From Candidatus Arcticimaribacter sp. (GTDB lineage Bacteria > Bacteroidota > Bacteroidia > Flavobacteriales > Flavobacteriaceae): a DNA stretch of 17,157 nucleotides. The stretch lies in assembly GCA_011526275.1 (NCBI GenBank), contig WTJP01000058.1, positions 1 to 17,157 of the forward strand, read 5' to 3'. The notes under the pieces were generated by a model that saw only the letters and a program-made list of their open reading frames with translations, was not told where the DNA came from and did not search any database. The position numbers and the translations under genes are program-made. Positions 7,555 to 14,409 of this stretch are shown here, one piece after another; the stretch's first letter is position 1; each line of letters begins with the position of its first letter.

Positions 7555-8166
7555 ATGCGCGTTGCTCAGGCCGAATTTGTCATCAGTAATACCGATGTGG
7601 CAAAATGCCCACGAGACCCTTTTCCTGAGTATGCCTTTATAGGTCGTTCAAATGTAGGTAAGTCATCGTTAATCAATACTTTAGCAGGAAGAAAAAGCTT
7701 GGCTAAAACCTCTGGAAGACCAGGAAAAACACAACTGATCAACCACTTTAAAATCAATAAAAACTGGTTTTTAGTCGACCTCCCTGGATATGGTTATGCC
7801 AGAACCTCAAAGACGACAAAAAAAGCTTTCCAAAAACTCATCACCCGCTATTTTGAACAACGGAAACAACTGGTTTCAGCCTTCGTTTTGGTGGATATCC
7901 GTCATGCTCCTCAAAATATTGACCTGGAATTTATGGAGTGGCTGGGCACCAACTACATCCCTTTTGCCATAATTTTCACCAAGGCCGACAAACTCAAGCC
8001 CAATGCAATCAATCGGAATGTCACCGACTATTTAGCAAAAATGCGAGAAGGGCTATGGGAAGAAGTACCGCCCCATTTTGTGACTTCTTCTTTACACAAA
8101 ACTGGAGTCGAAGAAGTGTTGTACTATATCGATCAACTCAACCAGGAGTTTAAAGCAGCAAACTAA
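7555..8166 (+). CDS. engB: Ribosome biogenesis GTPase EngB (YsxC/YihA)
   Basis: EngB is a small TRAFAC-class GTPase needed for late assembly of the 50S ribosomal subunit in many bacteria; some describe it as a GTP-binding protein affecting division. The 203-residue protein has every G motif: G1 GRSNVGKS at 30-37, G2 threonine in GKTQ at 57-60, G3 DLPGYG at 75-80, G4 TKAD at 142-145 and a G5-like TSS at 167-169. Length is normal for the family. It begins 9 bases after the hydrolase stop, so the two form a plus-strand operon, and its stop codon interlocks with that of convergent gldC over 4 bases. No obvious Shine-Dalgarno sequence precedes the ATG. Confidence 0.97.
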   Translation: MRVAQAEFVISNTDVAKCPRDPFPEYAFIGRSNVGKSSLINTLAGRKSLAKTSGRPGKTQLINHFKINKNWFLVDLPGYGYARTSKTTKKAFQKLITRYFEQRKQLVSAFVLVDIRHAPQNIDLEFMEWLGTNYIPFAIIFTKADKLKPNAINRNVTDYLAKMREGLWEEVPPHFVTSSLHKTGVEEVLYYIDQLNQEFKAAN

Positions 8167-8510
8167 TTTTTACCGCCTCTATCAATATTGAGGTGGGTGG
8201 CAAAATACTCGCAGAAATCGTTCATGGTTGCCGTCATTTTCTCGTTTTGCGTTGCACGATAAAAGGTCTGTGCCATGGTCACCAATGACTGGTGAAAGAA
8301 GACATTCATTTGGTCGATGGGCATTTCCTTCACCCAAAGATCCATACGTAAGGTTTCCTGATTCTTTCCATCCCAAAGCGACATCAGCAAGGCCTGCGCC
8401 TCCTCTTCATTTACGCCTCCGTCGGGAGCCGACCAAACAATTTTTTCAGGGATTTTGTTTTCATCCAATTGCACATCGATTTTGATGTGGGTGTCTTTTC
8501 CTTTACTCAT
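8163..8510 (-). CDS. gldC: Gliding motility protein GldC
   Basis: The 115-residue protein matches GldC, a small soluble protein of Bacteroidota without a signal peptide or membrane segment. In Flavobacterium johnsoniae gldC loss reduces gliding rather than abolishing it, and it works with GldB; the biochemical role is not established. Recognition rests on the pattern THIKIDVQLDENKIPEKI followed by W-A-D-G and the later LWVKEMPIDQMN segment, and on its position directly after gldB. The ATG at 8508-8510 shares one base with the gldB stop (TAATG), so the pair are translationally coupled. Its stop overlaps the stop of convergent engB. I recall homologues in non-gliding members of the phylum too, so presence suggests but does not prove gliding. 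Confidence 0.93.
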   Translation of the reverse strand: MSKGKDTHIKIDVQLDENKIPEKIVWSAPDGGVNEEEAQALLMSLWDGKNQETLRMDLWVKEMPIDQMNVFFHQSLVTMAQTFYRATQNEKMTATMNDFCEYFATHLNIDRGGKN

Positions 8511-9493
8511 TATCTTCTGGGTTTATAATTGGCTGCCGTAAACAGTTGTTTTGCGGGTGTAGCCAATATTTCTCGAATACTTTTCTCGGGATATTTCTGC
8601 GCATAGGCACGAACAATTTGCCACCCCAACCACTGCCCTACTTTCCCCGGGCTTTCATTGTCTATTTCCAAATAAAACTTGGAAAAGGGAGCCGGATTAA
8701 TAAAGCGCTGCACATAGCTAGACTGGGTGGAATACAAAAGCTCGTTTTCAATAAAATACTGCCAAATGTATTGCTCGTTCTCCTTCACCCAGTTCAATTC
8801 ATCTTGGGTATAGCTGATTTTAATTTCATCGCTGATTTGGGGCAACAATATATCTTTAATGTAGTAACGCTTCCCGTAATGCACCATTTGTGCTAACAAA
8901 GTGCGGTCTTGGGGTTCTGGAACAACCGTTAGGGCAAATTCATCGGCTAAATGCGCACCCAAATAGGCAATATCCATATCGCGCACAATGTATTGGGGTA
9001 TCCCTTCATACAAAGGATTTTTTGCCCCTAAAAAGGTATCCAATGAGATAAGCACCAAAGAGTCGGTATATACCGTTTTGTTTTGATAATCTACATTATT
9101 GGTCAGCAATACGATTTTAGGGTCGTTCGCTCTTGGGAAATAGTACTTTATGTGCTGAAAGAGCGGACGAATTTGCTCCTCAAAAGGATCGAGATTGGGA
9201 AACACCTTGGCAATCTCTCCTTGCAGTAAAACTTGCAAGCTATCGCGTTGACGTTTTAGCCAAATACTATCGGGGTATTGCGCGGGAAAGAGATACGGAT
9301 AATCGTTTTTTAAGCCGAAAAATTCTTCTTTCGTCGCATTGAAAAACTTACGGTCAAAGCGATCAAACTCCACATTAACAGGAAGCTGTGCAATCTCTTT
9401 TTCGCGATTGTCGGTCGAAGAACATGCGAAAATGGCAAGAAATGTCATCCCTAGAATAAGAAATGATAAAAATGAAGAGAATTGTCGTGGCAT
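8510..9493 (-). CDS. gldB: Gliding motility lipoprotein GldB
   Basis: GldB is a lipoprotein required for gliding motility in Flavobacterium johnsoniae; its molecular role is unresolved. The 327-residue product starts MPRQFSSFLSF, followed by a hydrophobic signal segment ending LAIFAC, with C24 as the lipid-modified residue of a slightly non-standard lipobox (F at -2). The mature part begins SSTDNREKEIAQLPVNVEF and is followed by the FDRKFF and YPYLFP segments that I associate with the family. I chose the ATG at 9491-9493; an in-frame TTG at 9518-9520 would add nine residues including KKR before the signal peptide and cannot be excluded. The gene is first in a two-gene operon with gldC and diverges from nadE across a 75-base gap containing candidate promoters. 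The mature protein should face the periplasm or outer surface. Confidence 0.93.
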   Translation of the reverse strand: MPRQFSSFLSFLILGMTFLAIFACSSTDNREKEIAQLPVNVEFDRFDRKFFNATKEEFFGLKNDYPYLFPAQYPDSIWLKRQRDSLQVLLQGEIAKVFPNLDPFEEQIRPLFQHIKYYFPRANDPKIVLLTNNVDYQNKTVYTDSLVLISLDTFLGAKNPLYEGIPQYIVRDMDIAYLGAHLADEFALTVVPEPQDRTLLAQMVHYGKRYYIKDILLPQISDEIKISYTQDELNWVKENEQYIWQYFIENELLYSTQSSYVQRFINPAPFSKFYLEIDNESPGKVGQWLGWQIVRAYAQKYPEKSIREILATPAKQLFTAANYKPRR

Positions 9494-9529
9494 TGCGTTT
9501 CTTTTTTTCACACCAAGCAAGAAGTTTGC

Positions 9530-9537
9530 TATTTTTA
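9530..9537 (+). promoter_or_regulatory. Candidate -7 element for nadE
   Basis: TATTTTTA on the plus strand matches TAnnTTTG at five of six fixed bases and lies 31 bases before the nadE ATG, giving a predicted leader of about 25 bases. It is only 2 bases from the opposite-facing gldB element, so the two promoters would overlap. No clear -33 element is seen. Tentative. Confidence 0.35.
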
Positions 9538-9539
9538 TA

Positions 9540-9547
9540 CAAAGTTA
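9540..9547 (-). promoter_or_regulatory. Bacteroidota -7 promoter element for gldB-gldC
   Basis: The minus strand reads TAACTTTG, an exact TAnnTTTG match. Transcription would begin near 9533, about 40 bases before the chosen gldB ATG at 9493. A T-rich stretch about 22 bases upstream may serve as a weak -33 region, although a proper TTG is lacking. Confidence 0.6.
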
Positions 9548-9568
9548 CATGCAAAAAATAGAGTAGCT

Positions 9569-10354
9569 ATGAAAAGTCCAGAAAAAGTAATTGATCACAT
9601 TGTAACTTGGCTGAATGACTATGCAGAAAACGCCAATATGGGAGGCTTCGTCGTTGGGGTTTCTGGGGGTATTGATTCTGCATTAACTTCCACTTTATGT
9701 GCAAAAACAGGGCGACCTGTCATTTGTTTGGAAATGGAAATTCACCAAGAAGCAAATCAAGTCTCTAGAGCCAAGAACCACATTGCTTGGTTGGAGCAAA
9801 ATTTTAGTAACGTAAAACACCACTCGCTCTCGCTCACAGGAGTATTCGACGCCTTTAAGGCCACACTCCCTCCCACCGATGATAGTGAGATGAATTTTTT
9901 AAGTCTTGCCAATACACGTGCGCGTTTACGCATGTCAACCTTGTATTATTTCGCTGCTTTACATCGTTATTTGGTGGCTGGAACAGGAAATAAAGTAGAA
10001 GATTTTGGTGTAGGCTTTTATACCAAATACGGCGACGGTGGTGTCGATTTAAGTCCAATTGCCGACCTGATGAAGTCCGAGGTGTTTGCTTTAGCCAAGA
10101 CATTGGGCATCAATGAAGAGATCCAAAATGCCGCACCTACCGATGGACTTTGGGGAGACGACCGCACCGATGAAGATCAACTTGGCGCTACTTACAACGA
10201 ATTGGAATGGGCCATGCGCAATGTCGATACAGACCCTAGTACATTCGATGAACGACAGCAAAAAGTGATGGAAATTTATTTGGCTTTCAATCGCCAAAAC
10301 AAGCACAAAATGGATCCCATTCCCGTGTGTGAAATCCCAACGGAGCTGCTATAA
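9569..10354 (+). CDS. nadE: NAD(+) synthetase NadE, ammonia-dependent type
   Basis: NadE makes NAD from deamido-NAD, ATP and ammonia, the last step of NAD synthesis, in the cytoplasm. The 261-residue protein is a single N-type ATP pyrophosphatase domain: the PP-loop SGGIDS is at 32-37, GTGNKVEDF near 140-148 matches the conserved GTxNxxE-like segment, and the KYGDGGVDLSPIADLMKSEV stretch is diagnostic for NAD synthetases. There is no glutaminase (nitrilase) domain, so free ammonia is the expected nitrogen source. The ATG at 9569-9571 is followed at once by conserved helix residues; the open frame extends 29 codons upstream into the promoter region without a plausible start. It is a single plus-strand gene between divergent gldB and convergent dnaG, overlapping the latter by 6 bases at the stop codons. 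Confidence 0.96.
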   Translation: MKSPEKVIDHIVTWLNDYAENANMGGFVVGVSGGIDSALTSTLCAKTGRPVICLEMEIHQEANQVSRAKNHIAWLEQNFSNVKHHSLSLTGVFDAFKATLPPTDDSEMNFLSLANTRARLRMSTLYYFAALHRYLVAGTGNKVEDFGVGFYTKYGDGGVDLSPIADLMKSEVFALAKTLGINEEIQNAAPTDGLWGDDRTDEDQLGATYNELEWAMRNVDTDPSTFDERQQKVMEIYLAFNRQNKHKMDPIPVCEIPTELL

Positions 10355-12304
10355 AACACGATTGAGTTTATTGGAAACCAAACGTCGAAGCTGGTAATAG
10401 CTCATTACGTCTTCCAATAGGTTTTGGTGTTCGCCTGAGGGATCCTCCATCTTGGATTGAAGCGACTCTATTTTCTTGTTAACCAAATGTTTGCGTAAAC
10501 TTAATATGGTTTCGGTTACCATGAGCCCCACCTGTTGGTCACGCCCTTTTACATAGATGTTTTTCTTTTCCCATTGGTGCAAGGCATACTTTTCTTCGTC
10601 CATCAAAATGGTACTCACCAAGCTACTCAATTCTGGAGCAAGGGTGGGCATCAATTGATCGATGGCGACTTCCCCCTGGGTTTGGAACTGTTCTAAGAGG
10701 ACGTAAAACAATGCTTTAAAATCGGGGTGAGCCAATTCGATTTCATCCTGTTGTAAATCCAAGAAGATTTTCTCGAAGACCTTGGCCGTTACCTCCTGGG
10801 TTTTTTCTTCCACTTCGTTTTCTTCTTCCGAAAACTCCAAAACCGACTCTTGAAAGCGTTCTTCGCGATGCCCATAGAGCATGAGCAAAGTAATGATTTG
10901 CTTTTCAAGCTCATAGAGTGCATCAACCTTTACCGTGGCTGGTGTGGGTTGTACCACTTGCATGCTGGGAGTAGCTGCTTTTTTCTTGCGCTCTTTCTGG
11001 GTTGCTGTAGCTCTGTTTTGGGCCAAAGCACTGAAGAGGACTTCTTCAGATATTTCCATGATGGAAGCACAGCTTTGCACATAGACTTCTCGCTGAATGG
11101 CATCGGGGATTTTTGAGATGCTCTCCACCATATCTTTGATGGTCGCTGCTTTTTTTACAGGATCATCTGCAGCCTCTTTCATTAGAAGCGATGCCTTAAA
11201 CTGAATGAAATCTTTGGCGTTTTCAGCAAAAAAGGCTTGAATCTCTTCCAGGCTGTGTGACTTGGCGAAACTGTCGGGATCCTCTCCTTCTGGGAAAGAA
11301 CACACCTTAACATTCATGCCTTGCGAAAGTATCATATCGATTCCACGCAAAGCAGCACGTAAACCTGCCGCATCGCCGTCGAATAACACAACGATGTTTT
11401 GCGTTAAGCGTTGAATGAGTCGAATTTGCTCTTGGGTAAGCGCTGTTCCCGAAGAAGAAACAATATTGGTAATCCCGCGTTGATGCATTTGGATGACATC
11501 GGTATACCCTTCCACCAAATAACAACAATCTTCTCTTGCGATGGCTTGCTTGGACTCATATAAGCCATAGAGTACTTTACTCTTGTGGTAGATATCGCTT
11601 TCTGGAGAATTGAGGTATTTAGCTGTTTTCTTGTTATCGCCCAAAATGCGACCACCAAAACCAACCACACGTCCCGACATGCTTTTGATGGGGAAGAGGA
11701 CCCTTCCACGAAAGCGATCAATTTTTCGGTCTTCGTTGACTATGGTCAAGCCCGTTTTCTCCAAAAACTCCAGTTGATACCCCTGCTTCAATGCCTCTTT
11801 AGAAAAGGCATCTTTTTCTTCTAAAGCATAGCCCAGTTCAAAGGATTTAATGGTTTCATCGCTAAAACCGCGTTCTTGAAAGTAGGTTTTCCCTATGGCT
11901 TTCCCACTAGAAGATTCCCAAAGCGTTTTTTTGAAGTATTCTGCTGCAAACTCGGTCACCAAAAACATGCTCTCTCGGGCATCACGCTTGGCTTTTTCTT
12001 CGTCGGTTTGCTGGGTCTCCTCTATCTCAATATTGTATTTTTTGGCTAAATAACGGATGGCCTCTGGATAGGAGAACCGCTCGTGTTCCATTAGAAAGGC
12101 CACCACATTCCCGCCTTTCCCACTACTAAAATCTTTCCAGATTTGTTTTACTGGAGAGACCATGAAACTGGGCGTGCGTTCTTGGGAAAATGGACTTAAG
12201 CCTTTGAAATTACTCCCCGATTTTTTGAGGGCAACAAAATCTCCAATCACCTCTTCTACCCGAGCGGTTTCATAGACTTGATCGATGGTCGATTTTGTTA
12301 TCAA
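10349..12304 (-). CDS. dnaG: DNA primase DnaG with a zinc-ligand-free N-terminal domain
   Basis: DnaG makes RNA primers for the replisome and works with DnaB helicase. The 651-residue protein has an N-terminal CHC2-like domain (about 1-95), an RNA polymerase core (about 110-430) and a C-terminal helicase-interaction region. The TOPRIM motifs are intact: VEGYTD with E265-D269 and FDGDAAG with D309 and D311. The zinc domain is unusual: where E. coli has Cys, His, Cys, Cys, this protein has S37, S40, D58 and S61 inside an otherwise well-conserved fold (LSPFSQERTPSF then WKDFSSGKGGN). I recall the same loss in other flavobacterial primases. A glutamate-rich stretch at about 491-504 lies in the C-terminal part. 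The only plausible start is TTG at 12302-12304; a stop lies five codons upstream and the next ATG would delete 47 conserved residues. The 3' end overlaps nadE by 6 bases. Confidence 0.96.
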   Translation of the reverse strand: MITKSTIDQVYETARVEEVIGDFVALKKSGSNFKGLSPFSQERTPSFMVSPVKQIWKDFSSGKGGNVVAFLMEHERFSYPEAIRYLAKKYNIEIEETQQTDEEKAKRDARESMFLVTEFAAEYFKKTLWESSSGKAIGKTYFQERGFSDETIKSFELGYALEEKDAFSKEALKQGYQLEFLEKTGLTIVNEDRKIDRFRGRVLFPIKSMSGRVVGFGGRILGDNKKTAKYLNSPESDIYHKSKVLYGLYESKQAIAREDCCYLVEGYTDVIQMHQRGITNIVSSSGTALTQEQIRLIQRLTQNIVVLFDGDAAGLRAALRGIDMILSQGMNVKVCSFPEGEDPDSFAKSHSLEEIQAFFAENAKDFIQFKASLLMKEAADDPVKKAATIKDMVESISKIPDAIQREVYVQSCASIMEISEEVLFSALAQNRATATQKERKKKAATPSMQVVQPTPATVKVDALYELEKQIITLLMLYGHREERFQESVLEFSEEENEVEEKTQEVTAKVFEKIFLDLQQDEIELAHPDFKALFYVLLEQFQTQGEVAIDQLMPTLAPELSSLVSTILMDEEKYALHQWEKKNIYVKGRDQQVGLMVTETILSLRKHLVNKKIESLQSKMEDPSGEHQNLLEDVMSYYQLRRLVSNKLNRVL

Positions 12305-12328
12305 AGGATAAAGTTTGTGTTAGTAGGA

Positions 12329-12336
12329 TAAACTTA
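12329..12336 (-). promoter_or_regulatory. Possible -7 element upstream of dnaG
   Basis: The minus strand reads TAAGTTTA, five of six fixed bases of TAnnTTTG, in the 45-base gap between the polyprenyl synthetase stop and the dnaG TTG. It would give a leader of about 18 bases. With no recognisable -33 and only a partial match, this could equally be chance; dnaG may simply be read through from upstream. Confidence 0.25.
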
Positions 12337-12349
12337 AGAAAAAAGCGGC

Positions 12350-13327
12350 TTACTGCTTACGTGAAATGACGTAATTCACCATCAATTCGAGGGCGTCGCG
12401 GTATTCGTCTTTTGGAAATTCCAATAGAATCTCCAATGCCTTTTGGCGGTACTCTTCCATTTTCTTTTCTGCATAAGCCAAACCGCCAGCTGCTTTTACT
12501 TTTTCGATGACTTCTTTTACCCGCTTTTTGTCGCGATTGTAACGCTTCACGGATTGAATCAACCAACTCTTTTCGGCCGTTGAAACATTGTTTAAGGTGT
12601 AGATTAACGGCAAGGTCATTTTCTGTTCCTTGATATCTATTCCCGTGGGTTTTCCAATGGCAGCTTCCCCATAATCGAAAAGGTCGTCTTTGATTTGGAA
12701 AGCCATTCCAATGAGTTCACCAAAGCGGCGCATTTTTTCTACCACCGCATCATCATCTTGTACTGTTCGTGCTCCCATAGCACAACAAGCTGCGAGTAGA
12801 GTGGCGGTTTTTTGACGGATGATATTGTAGTACACCTCTTCCGTAATATCGAGTTTTCGGGCCTTTTCTATTTGCAATAATTCACCTTCGCTAATCTCGC
12901 GTACAGCCACTGAAATGATTTTTAATAAGTCAAAATCATTGTGTTCTATACACAGCAGCATGCCTTTCGAAAGCATAAAGTCGCCAACCAAAACGGCAAT
13001 CTTATTTTTCCAAAGTGCGTTGACCGAGAAAAACCCTCGACGCATGTTGGAGTCATCTACCACATCGTCGTGCACCAAAGAAGCAGTGTGAATAAGCTCT
13101 ATAACAGAAGCCCCGCGATAGGTGCGTTCATTGACACTCCCCTTGTTAAGCATTTTGGCTGTAAGAAAAACAAACATCGGTCGCATTTGCTTTCCTTTTC
13201 TGTTGACGATAAAGTGGGTAATACGGTTGAGCAGGGCAACTTTAGAAGACATGGAAGCGGTGAACTTCTCTTCGAACATCTCCATCTCGGCATAAATCGG
13301 TTCCTTTATCTGCTCTACCACTTTCAT
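12350..13327 (-). CDS. Polyprenyl diphosphate synthase, trans-type, probably long-chain
   Basis: This enzyme condenses isopentenyl diphosphate units onto an allylic diphosphate to build an isoprenoid chain. The 325-residue all-helical protein has the first aspartate-rich motif D87-D-V-V-D91 in LVHDDVVDDSNMRRG and the second D214-D-L-F-D218 in QIKDDLFDY, plus the GKPTGIDIKEQKMTLPL segment near 225-241. The residue five positions before the first motif is alanine (A82) and the context IHTASLVHDDVVD resembles octaprenyl synthase IspB, rather than the aromatic residues of short-chain enzymes. A long product, most likely the menaquinone side chain in this phylum, is inferred; exact chain length cannot be read. 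It lies 17 bases after rlmN and 45 before dnaG on the same strand. A TAnnTTTG match ends 4 bases before its ATG (see findings). Confidence 0.94.
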   Translation of the reverse strand: MKVVEQIKEPIYAEMEMFEEKFTASMSSKVALLNRITHFIVNRKGKQMRPMFVFLTAKMLNKGSVNERTYRGASVIELIHTASLVHDDVVDDSNMRRGFFSVNALWKNKIAVLVGDFMLSKGMLLCIEHNDFDLLKIISVAVREISEGELLQIEKARKLDITEEVYYNIIRQKTATLLAACCAMGARTVQDDDAVVEKMRRFGELIGMAFQIKDDLFDYGEAAIGKPTGIDIKEQKMTLPLIYTLNNVSTAEKSWLIQSVKRYNRDKKRVKEVIEKVKAAGGLAYAEKKMEEYRQKALEILLEFPKDEYRDALELMVNYVISRKQ

Positions 13328-13331
13328 TACT

Positions 13332-13339
13332 CAAAGATA
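13332..13339 (-). promoter_or_regulatory. TAnnTTTG match directly upstream of polyprenyl synthase ATG
   Basis: The minus strand reads TATCTTTG, an exact -7 consensus match, in the 17-base gap after rlmN. Transcription from it would begin at about the first base of the ATG at 13327, i.e. a leaderless message. No -33 TTG is visible upstream inside rlmN. It may be a chance match, but orientation and location are right. Confidence 0.35.
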
Positions 13340-13344
13340 CGCTT

Positions 13345-14400
13345 TCACGCAGTGTTTTCTTGATTTTTATTGGCCAATTGCCCACAGGCAGCATCGATAT
13401 CTTTCCCTCTAGAGCGACGCACCGTAGCGGTAATATGCGCAGCACCTAAGTATTCGATATAACGATCAATTACCTCTGGGGAAGCTTGCTGGAAATCTTC
13501 CTCCCCTATGGCGTTGTATTCGATCAAATTTACCTTTGAAGGTACTTTTTTACAGTAATCCACCAAGGCGCGAATGTGCGCCATGTCGTCGTTAATCCCC
13601 TTCCAAACTACATATTCAAAGGTGACTATCTTGCCTGTTTTTTCATACCAGTACTGCAGTGAAGCAAGGAGTTCATCCAAAGGAAATTTCACCGCAAAAG
13701 GCATGATTTTTTCCCGCGTTTCTTGAATGGCGGAATGTAAAGACACCGCCAAATTGAACTGCACCTCATCATCGGCCATTTTTTTGATGAGTTTGGGTAT
13801 CCCCGAAGTAGAAAGGGTGATGCGCCTAGGCGACATTCCCAAAGCCGACGGAGAAGTTATTTTTTCAATGGCTGCAAGTACATTGTTGTAATTCATCAAA
13901 GGTTCGCCCATACCCATAAAAACGATGTTGGAAAGAGGGCGATCGAAATAGGCTTTGCTTTGCTGGTCGATGGCCACGACTTGATCGAAAATCTCATCTG
14001 GATTGAGGTTGCGCATCCGGGCAAGCTTGGCGGTAGCACAAAAGAGACAATCTAAACTGCAGCCCACCTGAGAAGAAACACAAGCTGTGGTACGATCTTT
14101 TACTGGAATCAAAACCGATTCGACAATACGACCGTCAAATAACTGAACGGCGTTTTTAATCGTCCCATCGGCACTGCGCTGCTGTTGATCAACGGCAATG
14201 TGGTTGATGATGAAATGTTCTTCAAGCAGTGCACGTGTCGCTTTCGACAAGTTGGTCATGCCCTCAAAACTGTGAATACCTTTGTTCCACAGCCATTGAT
14301 ACACCTGCTTTCCACGAAATGCCTTATCGCCCTGTTCGACAAAAAACTCCTGCAACTCTTCCAAGTTGAGCGCACGGATGTCTTTTTTTAGGGCAGTCAT
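13345..14400 (-). CDS. rlmN: Dual-specificity RNA methyltransferase RlmN
   Basis: RlmN is a radical-SAM enzyme that methylates C2 of A2503 in 23S rRNA and, in E. coli, of A37 in some tRNAs. The 351-residue protein has the iron-sulfur motif C114-x3-C118-x2-C121 (CSLDCLFC), the methyl-carrying and resolving cysteines expected for the family at C107 (TTACVSSQ) and C339 (KDIDAACGQL), and conserved FMGMGEPLMNY and TLSTSG segments between them. The A-T-A residues after C121 and the full N-terminal domain fit RlmN; a resistance-type Cfr cannot be excluded from the motifs alone, but the core-genome setting favours RlmN. The gene starts 9 bases after queA, placing rRNA and tRNA modification genes together, and is followed after 17 bases by the polyprenyl synthase. 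Confidence 0.97.
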   Translation of the reverse strand: MTALKKDIRALNLEELQEFFVEQGDKAFRGKQVYQWLWNKGIHSFEGMTNLSKATRALLEEHFIINHIAVDQQQRSADGTIKNAVQLFDGRIVESVLIPVKDRTTACVSSQVGCSLDCLFCATAKLARMRNLNPDEIFDQVVAIDQQSKAYFDRPLSNIVFMGMGEPLMNYNNVLAAIEKITSPSALGMSPRRITLSTSGIPKLIKKMADDEVQFNLAVSLHSAIQETREKIMPFAVKFPLDELLASLQYWYEKTGKIVTFEYVVWKGINDDMAHIRALVDYCKKVPSKVNLIEYNAIGEEDFQQASPEVIDRYIEYLGAAHITATVRRSRGKDIDAACGQLANKNQENTA

Positions 14401-14409
14401 GTGTTTAAT

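Noticed and set aside
12305..12332. Direct repeat AGGATAAA twice at 20-base spacing and a short AAGTTT/AAACTT inverted repeat before dnaG
   Set aside because: Both are short and AT-rich in a 45-base gap; no known binding site fits, and the stem is too weak for a terminator.
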